Positions 1 to 8,269 of a stretch of 64,000 bases of DNA are shown here, one piece after another (the stretch's first letter is position 1; every line of letters starts with the position of its first letter). This stretch comes from Streptomyces fuscichromogenes (lineage in GTDB: Bacteria; Actinomycetota; Actinomycetes; Streptomycetales; Streptomycetaceae), in the NCBI RefSeq assembly GCF_014645815.1, contig NZ_BMML01000036.1, positions 20,205 through 84,204 of the forward strand, written 5' to 3'. Made by a program: the position numbers and the translations under genes. The notes under the pieces were generated by a model, which saw nothing but the letters and a program-made list of their open reading frames with translations, was not told the origin of the DNA and did no database searches.

Positions 1-429
1 CTCGCGGCCGGCACCCTTCTCGGCCTGCTGACCCGCCGGGTCCTGGCAGCGATGGGCCTGACCCTGCTGGCGACCGGGATGACGACACTCCTGCTGGAGT
101 GGACCCACTGGTCCCGGCTCCTGGTCCCGCCGCACACCTATGTCAGCGCCGGCGACACCCCCAAGGCGCCGATGGGCGAGAAGTGGTCGACCGGCGACTA
201 CGGCCTGATCACGGCCTCCGGCCGGCACGACTCGGTGTTCAACTGCCCCTACCCGTCCGGCACCCAGCTCAAGGAGTGCATGACGGCACACGGGTACGTC
301 GCGCGCTTCTACGAGGCCAACCCGGCCGGTGACTACTGGGCCTTCCAGTGGACCGACACCGCGGTCCTCGGCGGCCTCGCCGTCCTGCTCACGGTCGTCA
401 CCGTGCTGCTCCTGCGCCGCCGCGTCTGA
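1..429 (+). CDS. ABC transporter permease, C-terminal part (cut by window edge)
   Basis: The reading frame is open from base 1 and ends at the TGA at 427-429, so only the last 142 codons are present. It starts inside a hydrophobic segment (LAAGTLLGLLTRRVL). It continues through a second membrane segment, an extracytoplasmic loop with two cysteines (FNCPYP, LKECMT), the sequence DYWAFQWTD, and a final membrane helix ending LLLRRRV. This layout, with a YWxFQ motif before the last helix, matches the C-terminus of Streptomyces ABC-2 type permeases. The substrate cannot be told. An internal ATG at 52 exists but is unlikely to be the true start. Confidence 0.6.
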   Translation, partial: LAAGTLLGLLTRRVLAAMGLTLLATGMTTLLLEWTHWSRLLVPPHTYVSAGDTPKAPMGEKWSTGDYGLITASGRHDSVFNCPYPSGTQLKECMTAHGYVARFYEANPAGDYWAFQWTDTAVLGGLAVLLTVVTVLLLRRRV

Positions 430-460
<31 letters not shown>

Positions 461-548
461 TCCTTCACCCCTCGTCCCGCGTTCCTCACCGCTCACCCCT
501 CACCCCTCACCCGGGTTCCCTTTTTCTCTGCACGGAGGTCGCTTCGCC

Positions 549-1139
549 ATGCCCGTCGACGCCAGGTCACCGAAGAAGCTGCGCCACAATCGCGCCACCC
601 TCACCCACAGGAGCGGTTACGCCCTGCGCCACCCCGACCACGTCGGCTGCCACCGGGCCGTGATGGCCTCGGACACCCGCCGCAACCCGGAGGCCGCGGT
701 CGGCAGCCGGACCCATGAGCACCGGATGCCCGACATCGGCTGCGGCAACCTGCGGGGCGTCGAGCGCCGCCTCGGGGACAGGCTGCCGCACCTGACGGTC
801 TCCGGCGACCTCACCCTGGACTTCCTGCCCGACGACCACTTCGACGTCGTCCACGCGCACAGCGTCTTCTCCCACTCGCCGCTGGAGGTCATCGACCAGT
901 GGCTCGGTCACGTCGGCCGGATGCTGACCGAGACCGGGTTCTTCGACTTCACCTTCGACCGCGCCGAAGGTGCCGAACACCAGGTGCTGCGCGAGGACTT
1001 CCCCTACCGCACCGAGACCCTGGTGGCCCTGGCGCAGCAAAACGGCCTGCACGCGCGGTTCATGGACGACCGGGAGAAGCGCCCGCACGGCCGGTCCGGG
1101 ATACGTGTGAGCCGCTCGCCCCTTCCCGCCGTCCGCTGA
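549..1139 (+). pseudogene. Degenerate class I SAM-dependent methyltransferase
   Basis: An ATG at 549 has a GGAGG Shine-Dalgarno at about 534-538 and opens a 196-codon frame. The protein carries a recognisable SAM motif I (MPDIGCGNLRG) and then LPHLTVSGDLTLDFLPDDHFDVVHAHS and FFDFTFDR, which are signature blocks of a Streptomyces methyltransferase family. Intact members have about 30-40 more residues between these blocks, including the acidic residue that binds the SAM ribose. Here motif I is joined almost directly to LPHLT. The region before motif I also looks scrambled. The DNA can be translated, but the product probably cannot bind SAM normally. I call it a decayed gene; a small functional derivative cannot be excluded. 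Confidence 0.55.
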
Positions 1140-1156
1140 CCCGGCCCCGGTACGAC

Positions 1157-2305
1157 GTGCCGTCCTCCGAAACTCACCACGGCCGGGCCCGCCTGAGCGC
1201 GATGGACGGGCTTCGCGCGGTGGCCGCGGCGATGGTGGCCGCGTACCACTTCCTGGGCACGCCCACCCCGCACTTCTGGGGCAGGACCGAGCTCCGGGAT
1301 TCCGCCCCGTTCCTGCACGAGATCAGCCGCTACGGCTGGCTCGGCGTCGAGTTCTTCTTCCTCATCAGCGGATTCGTGATCTGCATGAGCTGCTGGGGAC
1401 GGACTCCCGCGCAGTTCACCGTCTCCCGGATCGCACGGCTCTTCCCCGCCTACTGGTGCGCCGTGCTCCTGGTCGTCCTGCTGGTCCTGGCCTCGCGGCT
1501 GGGTCATCGGCCCGCCGCGACGCACATCGACCCCCGCACCGTCCTGGGCAACCTGACGATGGCCCCGGGGCCGCTGGGGCTCGATCCGGTCGACGGAGTC
1601 AGCTGGACCCTCTGGGTGGAGGCACGCTTCTACCTGCTGATGGCCGCGCTGCTCGTCCTCGGCCTCTCCTACCGACGGGTGGTGGCCTTCTGCGGAGTCT
1701 GGCTGGCTGCCGCTGTCGTCGCCCTTGAGATCCACTCACCGGTGGTCGACGAATTCGTACTGCCGCGGTACACCGGCCTGTTCGTCGCCGGGATCGTGCT
1801 CCACCTCATGCGGAGGTTCGGACAGAGCCTTCTGCTCTGGCTGTTGCTCGGTTTCGCCTGGTGCTACCAACTCACCGTGCTCGAACTGCGGGTGGCCGAC
1901 CACAGCGCCGTCCCTCCGGGCGAGAGCCGTCCCTCCTGGGTCGTCTGCGCGGTCGTACTCACCGTCTGCCTGGGGCTGCTGGCCCTCGCCGGAATCGGTC
2001 CGCTCGCCGGACTGCGATGGCGTTGGCCGGTCACCGCGGGGGCGCTCACCTACCCCTTCTACCTCGTCCATCAGAGCCTCGGAATCCCCCTGGCCAAAGG
2101 CTTGGTCCAGGTGTTCCCGAGGCTCGGGCCGGTGCCCTCGACGGTACTGTCCGTCAGCTGCATGCTGGGGCTGTCCCTGCTGGTGCACACCCTGGTGGAG
2201 CGCCGGCTCGGCCCCCGTCTGAGGCATCGCCTGACGCTCGACATGAGGCTCGGCATGCGGCCGCGGGACCTCGCGGCGCACCCCGCCCCCACCCGCGCGC
2301 GGTAA
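1157..2305 (+). CDS. Acyltransferase 3 family membrane protein (OafA/YrhL type)
   Basis: This is a 382-residue integral membrane acyltransferase. The N-terminus has the family signature: MDGLRAVAAAMVAAYHFLG with the catalytic His, then GWLGVEFFFLISGFVI and the arginine motif SRIARLFPAYW. About ten hydrophobic helices follow. Members transfer acetyl or other acyl groups from the cytoplasm to sugars or natural products at the membrane. I chose the GTG at 1157 because it gives the usual short lead before the first helix; ATG 1202 is the alternative. The frame is open further upstream, but that part overlaps the methyltransferase remnant. The deacetylase gene follows 38 bases downstream, so the two may act together on a cell-surface polymer (inference). 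Confidence 0.75.
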   Translation: MPSSETHHGRARLSAMDGLRAVAAAMVAAYHFLGTPTPHFWGRTELRDSAPFLHEISRYGWLGVEFFFLISGFVICMSCWGRTPAQFTVSRIARLFPAYWCAVLLVVLLVLASRLGHRPAATHIDPRTVLGNLTMAPGPLGLDPVDGVSWTLWVEARFYLLMAALLVLGLSYRRVVAFCGVWLAAAVVALEIHSPVVDEFVLPRYTGLFVAGIVLHLMRRFGQSLLLWLLLGFAWCYQLTVLELRVADHSAVPPGESRPSWVVCAVVLTVCLGLLALAGIGPLAGLRWRWPVTAGALTYPFYLVHQSLGIPLAKGLVQVFPRLGPVPSTVLSVSCMLGLSLLVHTLVERRLGPRLRHRLTLDMRLGMRPRDLAAHPAPTRAR

Positions 2306-2343
2306 TCCCGGAACCCCGGAACGCCGCCGATGAAAGGACTCCC

Positions 2344-3123
2344 ATGCGCTTTCGCGCACGTACCAGACGGTCACGCATACTCATCGCCGTCGCCACGGCG
2401 GCGGCCGTCGTCCTGGCCGTCGCCGTCACTCTGGCCCTGACGGTCACGACCTACGATCACACCTCGCCGCGCGCCGCCCGGGCGAAGGCATCGGGATCGG
2501 TCACCGGAGGCGTCGACTGCCGCAAGGCGAAGTGCGTGGCGCTCAGCTTCGACGGCGGCCCCAGCCCGACGACCCCCAGGCTGCTGGACATCCTCGAACA
2601 GCAGGGTCTGCACGCCACGTTCTTCGTGCAGGGCAAGGGGCACATCTCGAAGTACCCGGACATCCTGCGCCGTATCGCGGACGAGGGGCACGAGATCGGC
2701 AACCACACCTGGAACCACCGGAGGTTGACCGACCTCGACGAGAAGGACGCCCGTCAGGAACTGACCCGGACCCAGGACGCCATCGAGAGGATCACCGGCA
2801 CCAGGCCCGTTCTGATGCGTCCGCCGGAGGGCCGCACCAACCGCAAAGTGGAGAAGATCTGCCGGGAGTTGGGGCTGGCGCAGGTGCTGTGGAGCGTCAC
2901 CGCCAAGGACTACGAGACGACCGACTCGACCCTGATCACCGAGCGGGTGCTCGACCAGACCCACCGCGACGGCATCATCCTCCTGCACGACCTGCACAAG
3001 GGGACCGTGCCCGCCGTGCCCGGCATTCTCAAGGCGCTCAAGCAGCGCGGCTACACCATCGTCACCGTGTCGCAGCTGCTCGCCCCCGCCCAGCCCCAGC
3101 CCGGGATGGTCTACCGGCCCTGA
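2344..3123 (+). CDS. Secreted NodB-type polysaccharide deacetylase with altered metal motif
   Basis: This is a 259-residue protein with an N-terminal signal anchor (basic RTRRSRILIAV, then a long Ala/Val/Leu stretch), followed by a NodB homology domain. Motif 1 reads SFDGGPSP, where the family has TFDDGP: the first Asp (D70, catalytic base) is kept, but the second (position 71), a metal ligand, is Gly. Motif 2 HEIGNHTWNH keeps both metal His residues. Motif 3 is RPPEGRTN and motif 5 ILLHD is intact. The start ATG 2344 has an AAAGGA Shine-Dalgarno eight bases upstream. Peptidoglycan or chitin-like substrates are usual for the family, but activity is uncertain given the substitution. It probably forms an operon with the acyltransferase. 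Confidence 0.8.
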   Translation: MRFRARTRRSRILIAVATAAAVVLAVAVTLALTVTTYDHTSPRAARAKASGSVTGGVDCRKAKCVALSFDGGPSPTTPRLLDILEQQGLHATFFVQGKGHISKYPDILRRIADEGHEIGNHTWNHRRLTDLDEKDARQELTRTQDAIERITGTRPVLMRPPEGRTNRKVEKICRELGLAQVLWSVTAKDYETTDSTLITERVLDQTHRDGIILLHDLHKGTVPAVPGILKALKQRGYTIVTVSQLLAPAQPQPGMVYRP

Positions 3124-3152
3124 GCCGGGTCACCGGGCCCACGAGGCGGTGG

Positions 3153-4130
3153 TCAGTCGGTCTCCGCCCCCGCGAGCAGCGCATCAAGTGCCCTACGCAG
3201 CACGGCCAGTTCGGCCGGGGTGGGATCGGCCGGCTCGTGCGGCACCAGCGCGGCGGGGGTCACCACGGGGGTGGTGCCCTGCGGACCGGACAGAGCCGCG
3301 GCACGGGCGAGGACCGCACCGCTGTCGGGCGGCGGGGTGCCGAGGCCGTCGCCGAGCCTGCGCAGCGCGGCCGCGAGCGGCGGCCGGGGGAAGGGGAAGT
3401 CCGCGGGGAGCAGCCCGGCCTGCCGGGTGTGGTCGTCACCGCGGAAGTCCAGGGCCCAGTCCTCCCAGCGCGGCAACGGCCAGTCGTGGATGCCGGCCGC
3501 GGTCCGCACCGCCCAGAACGAGACGGTGCGGGTCCGCGGGTCGACATGCACGCCGCCGTACGGCATGTCGGTGAGCACGGGAGTGGCCGGCGACGCGGCG
3601 AGATGGCCGATCAGGCCGGGTCCGGCGGCGAGGTGTTCGATGGGCTCCCAGTCGCTGCCCCATGCGCGGACGCTCCCGTCGGGCAGGCGCAGCGAGACGA
3701 CGGAGCTGGGCTCGGTGTACTCGGTGTCCGCGAACCCGGCGGGTTCGAAGGTCTCGAACCAGCCGGGGGCACGGGTCAGGTCCCTGCCGAGGCCCAGGTG
3801 TTGGGTGAGATCGCCCATGCCGTCGTGTGCGAAGCGGACGTCCCAGCCGGGCCAGGTCCGGGCCAGTACGGCGCGGGCGGCGAGGTGGTCGGCCCAGCTG
3901 CCCGCGTCGGCGAACCAGAGCAGGACCCGGCGGTCGTGGTCGACCAGGGCGGCGCCCTCGCACCACACGTCGTCGAGCCATTCGTCGATCTCCCGGTTGG
4001 CACGGAAACAGCGTGTCGCCGCGGCCGGACCGGGCAGCAGATCGTCGACCACCCGGTTGGCGGCCCAGTGCGAGTAGTACCGCTGCCAGGCGCCGTCCTC
4101 GACCACCACGTACTGCGCTCGTGCTCCCAT
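3153..4130 (-). CDS. Conserved hypothetical protein, 325 aa
   Basis: I do not recognise a named family. The protein starts MGARAQYVVVEDG and is rich in Trp, Asp and His with no membrane segment or signal peptide, so it is probably cytosolic. It contains FADAGSWADHLAARAVLARTWPG and a stretch describing an aromatic, acidic surface (WEDWALDFRGDDH). It is convergent with the deacetylase gene, with stop codons 29 bases apart. It may be an actinobacterial conserved protein, but no function can be inferred from motifs or neighbours. Confidence 0.7.
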   Translation of the reverse strand: MGARAQYVVVEDGAWQRYYSHWAANRVVDDLLPGPAAATRCFRANREIDEWLDDVWCEGAALVDHDRRVLLWFADAGSWADHLAARAVLARTWPGWDVRFAHDGMGDLTQHLGLGRDLTRAPGWFETFEPAGFADTEYTEPSSVVSLRLPDGSVRAWGSDWEPIEHLAAGPGLIGHLAASPATPVLTDMPYGGVHVDPRTRTVSFWAVRTAAGIHDWPLPRWEDWALDFRGDDHTRQAGLLPADFPFPRPPLAAALRRLGDGLGTPPPDSGAVLARAAALSGPQGTTPVVTPAALVPHEPADPTPAELAVLRRALDALLAGAETD

Positions 4131-4175
4131 GACCGGCGAGGCTAGTGCCGCCGGGCGACGGGCGACGAACGCTTT

Positions 4176-4454
4176 TCAGGCGACCGGTCCGGGCGTCCTC
4201 CGGCCCGGCGGCGCGAAGTGGACCAGGATCCGGCCGGTGTTGGCCGTGTCGATCTCCACGCGGTCGTACAGCTTCCTGATGTGTCTCTGGCCGAGGAACG
4301 CGAGGACGCGCCCCTTGAGCTGTCCGGTGCCCTTTCCGTGGATGATCTGCACGACGGGCTCCCCCGTGCGTTTCGCCTGGAAGACGATCTGCCGCAGCGA
4401 GAGTTCGATGTCGCGGTTGTTCCGGAAGATCGGGTGCAAGTCCAATGTCAGCAA
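4176..4454 (-). CDS. Small Smr-domain protein (MutS2/SMR type)
   Basis: The protein is a single Smr domain of about 92 residues. It has LDLHPIFRNN at the start (the LDLHG-like motif) and the conserved loop IIHGKGTGQLK, which corresponds to the HGxGxGxLR nuclease/DNA-binding signature. Smr domains bind or nick DNA or RNA. I prefer a TTG start at 4454 because a GGGAGG Shine-Dalgarno sits about eight bases before it and homologues begin close to the LDLHP motif; GTG 4469 is possible. It lies downstream of and apart from the RidA gene on the same strand, with an 82-base gap. Confidence 0.75.
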   Translation of the reverse strand: MLTLDLHPIFRNNRDIELSLRQIVFQAKRTGEPVVQIIHGKGTGQLKGRVLAFLGQRHIRKLYDRVEIDTANTGRILVHFAPPGRRTPGPVA

Positions 4455-4536
4455 GGCGCTGCCTCCCACCGCCTGTGGCGTCCCGGTCCGAGTGTGCCAT
4501 GCGGCACCCTGCCGGACGCCCCGAGGGCGGGTCGCC

Positions 4537-4956
4537 TCAGCCCTGCGGGCGGACCAGCCGCTCGTCCGGGATCACGGCGACGCCGAGGATCTCGATCATC
4601 GCCTCGGGCTGCCAGAGGGCGGTCGTGCCGATGCCGGCCATCGCCGGGTAGACCGGGCCGGCCAGTTCGCGCCAGACCTTGCCGATCTCCTTGCCGTGCG
4701 CCTGGTAGTCGGGGATGTCGGTGAGGAAGAGCGTGATGCTCACCAGGTCCTCGGGGATCCCGCCGGCGGCGCGCAGCGTCGTGAGCACGTTGCCGAAGGC
4801 CTGCCGGAACTGCTCGACGATGCCGCCGGGGACGATCCGCAGGTGCTCGTCGAGCGCCGTCTGCCCGCCCAGATGGAGCGTGTTGCCGCTCAGGGTGCCG
4901 TGCGAGTAGCCGCTCGGCGTGGGCAGCGAGGGCGGGTTCACCGGGATCGGAGTCAT
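4537..4956 (-). CDS. RidA family protein (enamine/imine deaminase)
   Basis: This is a 139-residue protein of the usual RidA (YjgF/YER057c/UK114) length, with the family features GNTLHLGGQTALD, a long helix (QFRQAFGNVLTTLRAAGG), VSITLFLTDIPDY and GIGTTALWQPEAMIEILGVAVI. RidA proteins hydrolyse reactive enamine or imine intermediates to ketones and ammonia. A strong Shine-Dalgarno (AGGAGG) precedes the ATG. The usual arginine near the C-terminal active-site segment is not obvious, so the substrate range may differ from canonical RidA. It is divergent from the cupin-thioesterase-ligase-monooxygenase operon, sharing a 140-base promoter region, which suggests a role in that pathway. Confidence 0.85.
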   Translation of the reverse strand: MTPIPVNPPSLPTPSGYSHGTLSGNTLHLGGQTALDEHLRIVPGGIVEQFRQAFGNVLTTLRAAGGIPEDLVSITLFLTDIPDYQAHGKEIGKVWRELAGPVYPAMAGIGTTALWQPEAMIEILGVAVIPDERLVRPQG

Positions 4957-5096
4957 GGCGGGTTCCTCCTGGCACTGGGTGGTCGCAGGCAGCGTAACCC
5001 ATCTATTGACGTTATTCGACGGTCGTGAAAATCTCGCTATATCGCCGCCCCGCCCCTCCGCAGTCGCTTCCGCCTCACCGACACCAGGAGCTGAGC

Positions 5097-5579
5097 ATGG
5101 AACCCGATTTCTCCAAGTACGTCCTGGAAGGCGACAACTCGGTGTACGCCGACGCGTCGGGCCTGGTCGTCCCGGTCGTGACCCGCGCCGGCCGCGAAGC
5201 CGGCGGCACCGGCCAGTCGGCCGGCGCGACCCGGATCTCCGGTGTCTCCGTCCAGCACACCCCGGCCACCAGGCTCTGGTTCGGCAAGGTGAGCAACGAG
5301 CCCGGCTACCGCTCGGTGACCCACCACCACGGCGAGGCCGAGACCGGCGGCTACGTCCTGTCGGGCCGGGCCCGGATCTACTTCGGCGTGAAGTTCGAGG
5401 ACTACGTCGACATGGCGGAGGGCGACTGGGTCTTCGTCCCGCCGTTCATGCCGCACATCGAGTGCAACCTCTCCCGGTCCAGGCCGCTGACGTGGATGAC
5501 CGCCCGGACACCGGAGAACATCGTCGTCAACCTGCCCGACGTCGAGGACACCGAACTGCGTGACTGGCTGAGCCGATGA
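5097..5579 (+). CDS. Cupin-domain protein, first gene of aryl-CoA operon
   Basis: This is a 160-residue single-domain cupin. It has metal-site motif 1 VTHHHGEAETGGYVLSG (two adjacent His residues, a Glu and a Gly) and motif 2 GDWVFVPPFMPHIECN. The start ATG 5097 has AGGAG seven bases upstream. Such small cupins serve as dioxygenases, isomerases or ligand sensors. Its stop overlaps the ATG of the thioesterase (ATGA), so the two are translationally coupled. In this setting it may be a ring-modifying enzyme acting on the product of the monooxygenase/reductase, or may protect an unstable intermediate (inference). Confidence 0.8.
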   Translation: MEPDFSKYVLEGDNSVYADASGLVVPVVTRAGREAGGTGQSAGATRISGVSVQHTPATRLWFGKVSNEPGYRSVTHHHGEAETGGYVLSGRARIYFGVKFEDYVDMAEGDWVFVPPFMPHIECNLSRSRPLTWMTARTPENIVVNLPDVEDTELRDWLSR

Positions 5580-6511
5580 ACGACGCGCCGAACGACACGC
5601 CGAACACCCCGACCTCCGCGATCGTCACCGCGGCCCTCACCCTGAAGCCCGCCCCGCCCGAGCACTTCGACCTCGCCTTCACCGCGACCACCCAGCCCTG
5701 CCCGTGGCCCAAGGCGTACGGCGGCGACATGGTCGCCCAGGCGGCCGCCGCCGCCATGCGGTCGGTCGAGGACAAGACACTGCACTCGATGCACTCCTAC
5801 TTCCTGCGGCCGGTCGACATCGGCGCCGAGGTCCGTTACGAGGTGGAGCTGCTGCGCGACGGCCGCGGCTACGCCACCCGGCAGGTCCGCGGCTTCCAGA
5901 ACGGCAGGCCCGTCTACGTCTGCCTGGCCAACTTCGCGGCGGGCGAGCCGGGTTCGGCCCTCTACGCGACGCCTCCGCCCGCCGGGGTGCCGGCCCCCGA
6001 CACGCTGCCCAACTCGGCGTCGTACCTCTCCGGCACCGGTCCGGCGGTTCCCCGGGGCACGATGACCGACGTGTCGCAGGAGTACTGGAGCGGCGGCCGC
6101 AGCTTCGACATGCGGCACGTTCCCGGGCCCGTCTACCTCACCGTCGAGGGCGAGCGCGTTCCCCAACAGGCGCTCTGGGTAAGGCCGTTCGACCGGCTCA
6201 GGGCCGTCGACGGGCTGACCGACGCACAGCGCGACCTCGCCGCGCTCGCCTACGTCTGCGACTACACGATCCTCGAACCCGTCCTGCGGGTGCTCGGCCT
6301 CGCCTGGGCCGATCCGGGGCTGGTCACCGCCAGCCTCGACCACGCGATGTGGTTCCACCGGCCCGGTCCGGTGGACGGCTGGCTCCTGTACGCGCAGGAG
6401 GCCGTCGCCGCCGAGTCCGGCCGCGGTCTCGCCACCGGCAGGTTCTTCACCGCCGACGGGGTCCACCTGGCCACCGTCGTGCAGGAAGGCCTGATCCGCT
6501 CCACCTCCTGA
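5576..6511 (+). CDS. Acyl-CoA thioesterase II-like protein (TesB family)
   Basis: This is a 311-residue double-hotdog thioesterase. The N-terminal half has YGGDMVAQAAAAAMRSV and LHSMHSYFLRPVDIG, where the HSxHxYFLRPG element is characteristic of TesB. The C-terminal half has LAALAYVCDYTILEPVL and ASLDHAMWFHRPGPVDGWLLY, with the Asp-His pair and a final GRFFTADGVHLATVVQEGLIR. The family hydrolyses acyl-CoA to the acid and CoA. In this operon it could release CoA from an aryl-CoA-derived product or rescue trapped CoA. It overlaps the cupin by four bases, and a repeat-bearing 117-base spacer separates it from the ligase gene. Confidence 0.85.
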   Translation: MNDAPNDTPNTPTSAIVTAALTLKPAPPEHFDLAFTATTQPCPWPKAYGGDMVAQAAAAAMRSVEDKTLHSMHSYFLRPVDIGAEVRYEVELLRDGRGYATRQVRGFQNGRPVYVCLANFAAGEPGSALYATPPPAGVPAPDTLPNSASYLSGTGPAVPRGTMTDVSQEYWSGGRSFDMRHVPGPVYLTVEGERVPQQALWVRPFDRLRAVDGLTDAQRDLAALAYVCDYTILEPVLRVLGLAWADPGLVTASLDHAMWFHRPGPVDGWLLYAQEAVAAESGRGLATGRFFTADGVHLATVVQEGLIRSTS

Positions 6512-6558
6512 ACTCCTGGCTCCTGAACTCCTGACCTCCTGGCTCCTGAACTCCTGAA
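6505..6558. repeat. Short tandem repeat CTCCTG(A/G)(A/C) x7
   Basis: Seven imperfect units of seven or eight bases with core CTCCTG run from the end of the thioesterase gene into the intergenic spacer before the ligase gene. The last two thioesterase codons and its stop lie inside the array, so it could vary the C-terminus by slippage. Confidence 0.75.
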
Positions 6559-6628
6559 CTCGTGCCCTCTGCACGGCCCGCACCCGGTGCACGGGACCCC
6601 CGGCAGCCCCCCGCGGAAAGGAATTCCC

Positions 6629-8269
6629 ATGGCCCTGTCGCCGTCCGCCTACCCGGACACCTTCGCGCGCGACCACCTCCCGCCGCACCGGCTGTGGCCG
6701 GTGATCGAGTTCACCACGGACGACCTCCAGTACCCCGAACGCCTCAACGCCGCCGCCGGGATCATCGACGCGCCCACCGCCGCCCTCGGCCCCGACCGCC
6801 CCGCCCTGCGCACCCCGCAGGGCGAGGTGTGGACCTACGGCGAACTGCGGTGCCGCGCCGACCAGATCGCCCATGTGCTCACCGACGACCTCGGCCTGAC
6901 CCCCGGCAACCGGGTGCTGCTGCGCTCCCCCAACACCCCCTGGACCGTCGCTGCCTGGCTCGGCGTGCTGAAGGCCGGCGGCATCGTCGTGACGACCATG
7001 GCGGCGCTGCGCGCCCGTGAGCTCACCCCGATCGTGGCGAAGACCCGGCCGGCCGTCGCCCTGGTCGACCACCGGTTCACCGAGGACGTCATGGCCGTCC
7101 GCGACACCACCGCGCCGGACCTCACGATCGTGGCGTACGGCGGGGACGCACCCGACGACCTGACCCGCAGGGCGGCGGCGAAACCGGCGGAGTTCACCGC
7201 GGTGGCCACGGCGGCCGACGACGTGGCCCTGTTCGGGCCCACGTCCGGCAGCACCGGCATACCGAAGATCACCACGCACTTCCACCGCGACATCCTGTCC
7301 ATCGACAACACCTTCGGCCGGCACGTCCTGCGGCTGCGCCCGGACGACCTGGTCGCCTGCACCGCGCCGTTCGCCTTCACCTTCGGCCTCGGCATCCTCG
7401 TCGTCTGCGCCCTGCGGGCCGGCGCCTGCGCGCTGCTGACCGAGGCCGTGGCACCGGAGCCGCTGGCCGACCTCGTCGCCGGGGCCGGGGTCACCGTCCT
7501 CGCCACCGCGCCGACGGCGTACAAGCAGATCCTCAGGGCGGGCAAGGCCGGCCGGCTGCGCGGTCTGCGCACCGCGGTCAGCGCCGGGGAGCACATAGCC
7601 GACGAGGTGTGGGGACGGCTGTACACGGACACCGGGATCAAGGTCATCGACGGCATAGGGGCCACCGAGATGATCCACATCTTCATCTCCGCCGCGGGTG
7701 ACGACATCCGCCCCGGGGCGACCGGACGGCCGGTCCCCGGCTACCGCGCCACCGTGCTCGGCCCCGACGGCGAGGAGGTCGGCCCCGGTGTCGAGGGGCG
7801 GCTGGCCGTGATCGGCCCGGTCGGCTGCCGCTACCTCGACGACCGGCGCCAGGAGGACTACGTGGTGAACGGCTGGAACGTCACGGGTGACACCTATGTC
7901 CGCGACGAGGACGGCTACTTCTACTACCGCACCCGTACCGACAACATGATCGTCTCCGCCGGCTACAACATCGGCGGCCCCGAGGTCGAGGCCGCGATCG
8001 ACACCCACCCGGACGTCGTCGAGTGCGCGGTGGTCGCCAAGCCCGACCCCGAACGCGGCTCGGTCGTCTGCGCGTTCGTCGTGCTGCGCGAGGGGGTCAC
8101 CGGTGACGACGCCAAGGCCAAGGACATCCAGGACCACGTCAAGTCCCAGCTGGCGCCGTACAAGTACCCGCGCGCGGTGCGCTTCACCGACGCCCTGCCC
8201 CGCAACACCAGCGGGAAGCTCCAGCACTACCTGCTGCGCCGCCTGATCGAGAAGGAGAGCCCGGCATGA
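6629..8269 (+). CDS. Benzoate/2-aminobenzoate-CoA ligase-like enzyme
   Basis: This is a 546-residue adenylate-forming enzyme. The P-loop reads GPTSGSTGIPKITTH, with GATEMIHIF (motif A5), NGWNVTGDTYVRDEDGYFYY (A7) and the C-terminal NTSGKLQHYLLR carrying the catalytic Lys (A10). Sequence order and the phrase AGYNIGGPEVEAAIDTHPDVVECAVV resemble the benzoate- and 2-aminobenzoate-CoA ligase branch. It would convert an aromatic acid to its CoA thioester with ATP. The ATG at 6629 has a GGAAAGGA Shine-Dalgarno. It overlaps the next gene by four bases. Anthranilate and salicylate are both plausible substrates; the sequence alone does not decide. Confidence 0.8.
   Translation: MALSPSAYPDTFARDHLPPHRLWPVIEFTTDDLQYPERLNAAAGIIDAPTAALGPDRPALRTPQGEVWTYGELRCRADQIAHVLTDDLGLTPGNRVLLRSPNTPWTVAAWLGVLKAGGIVVTTMAALRARELTPIVAKTRPAVALVDHRFTEDVMAVRDTTAPDLTIVAYGGDAPDDLTRRAAAKPAEFTAVATAADDVALFGPTSGSTGIPKITTHFHRDILSIDNTFGRHVLRLRPDDLVACTAPFAFTFGLGILVVCALRAGACALLTEAVAPEPLADLVAGAGVTVLATAPTAYKQILRAGKAGRLRGLRTAVSAGEHIADEVWGRLYTDTGIKVIDGIGATEMIHIFISAAGDDIRPGATGRPVPGYRATVLGPDGEEVGPGVEGRLAVIGPVGCRYLDDRRQEDYVVNGWNVTGDTYVRDEDGYFYYRTRTDNMIVSAGYNIGGPEVEAAIDTHPDVVECAVVAKPDPERGSVVCAFVVLREGVTGDDAKAKDIQDHVKSQLAPYKYPRAVRFTDALPRNTSGKLQHYLLRRLIEKESPA

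Noticed and set aside
5402..8227. 941-codon open frame on the minus strand
   Set aside because: It lies opposite the cupin, thioesterase and ligase genes, is rich in Arg/Gly/Asp/Val without any domain, and is a by-product of GC bias on the non-coding strand.
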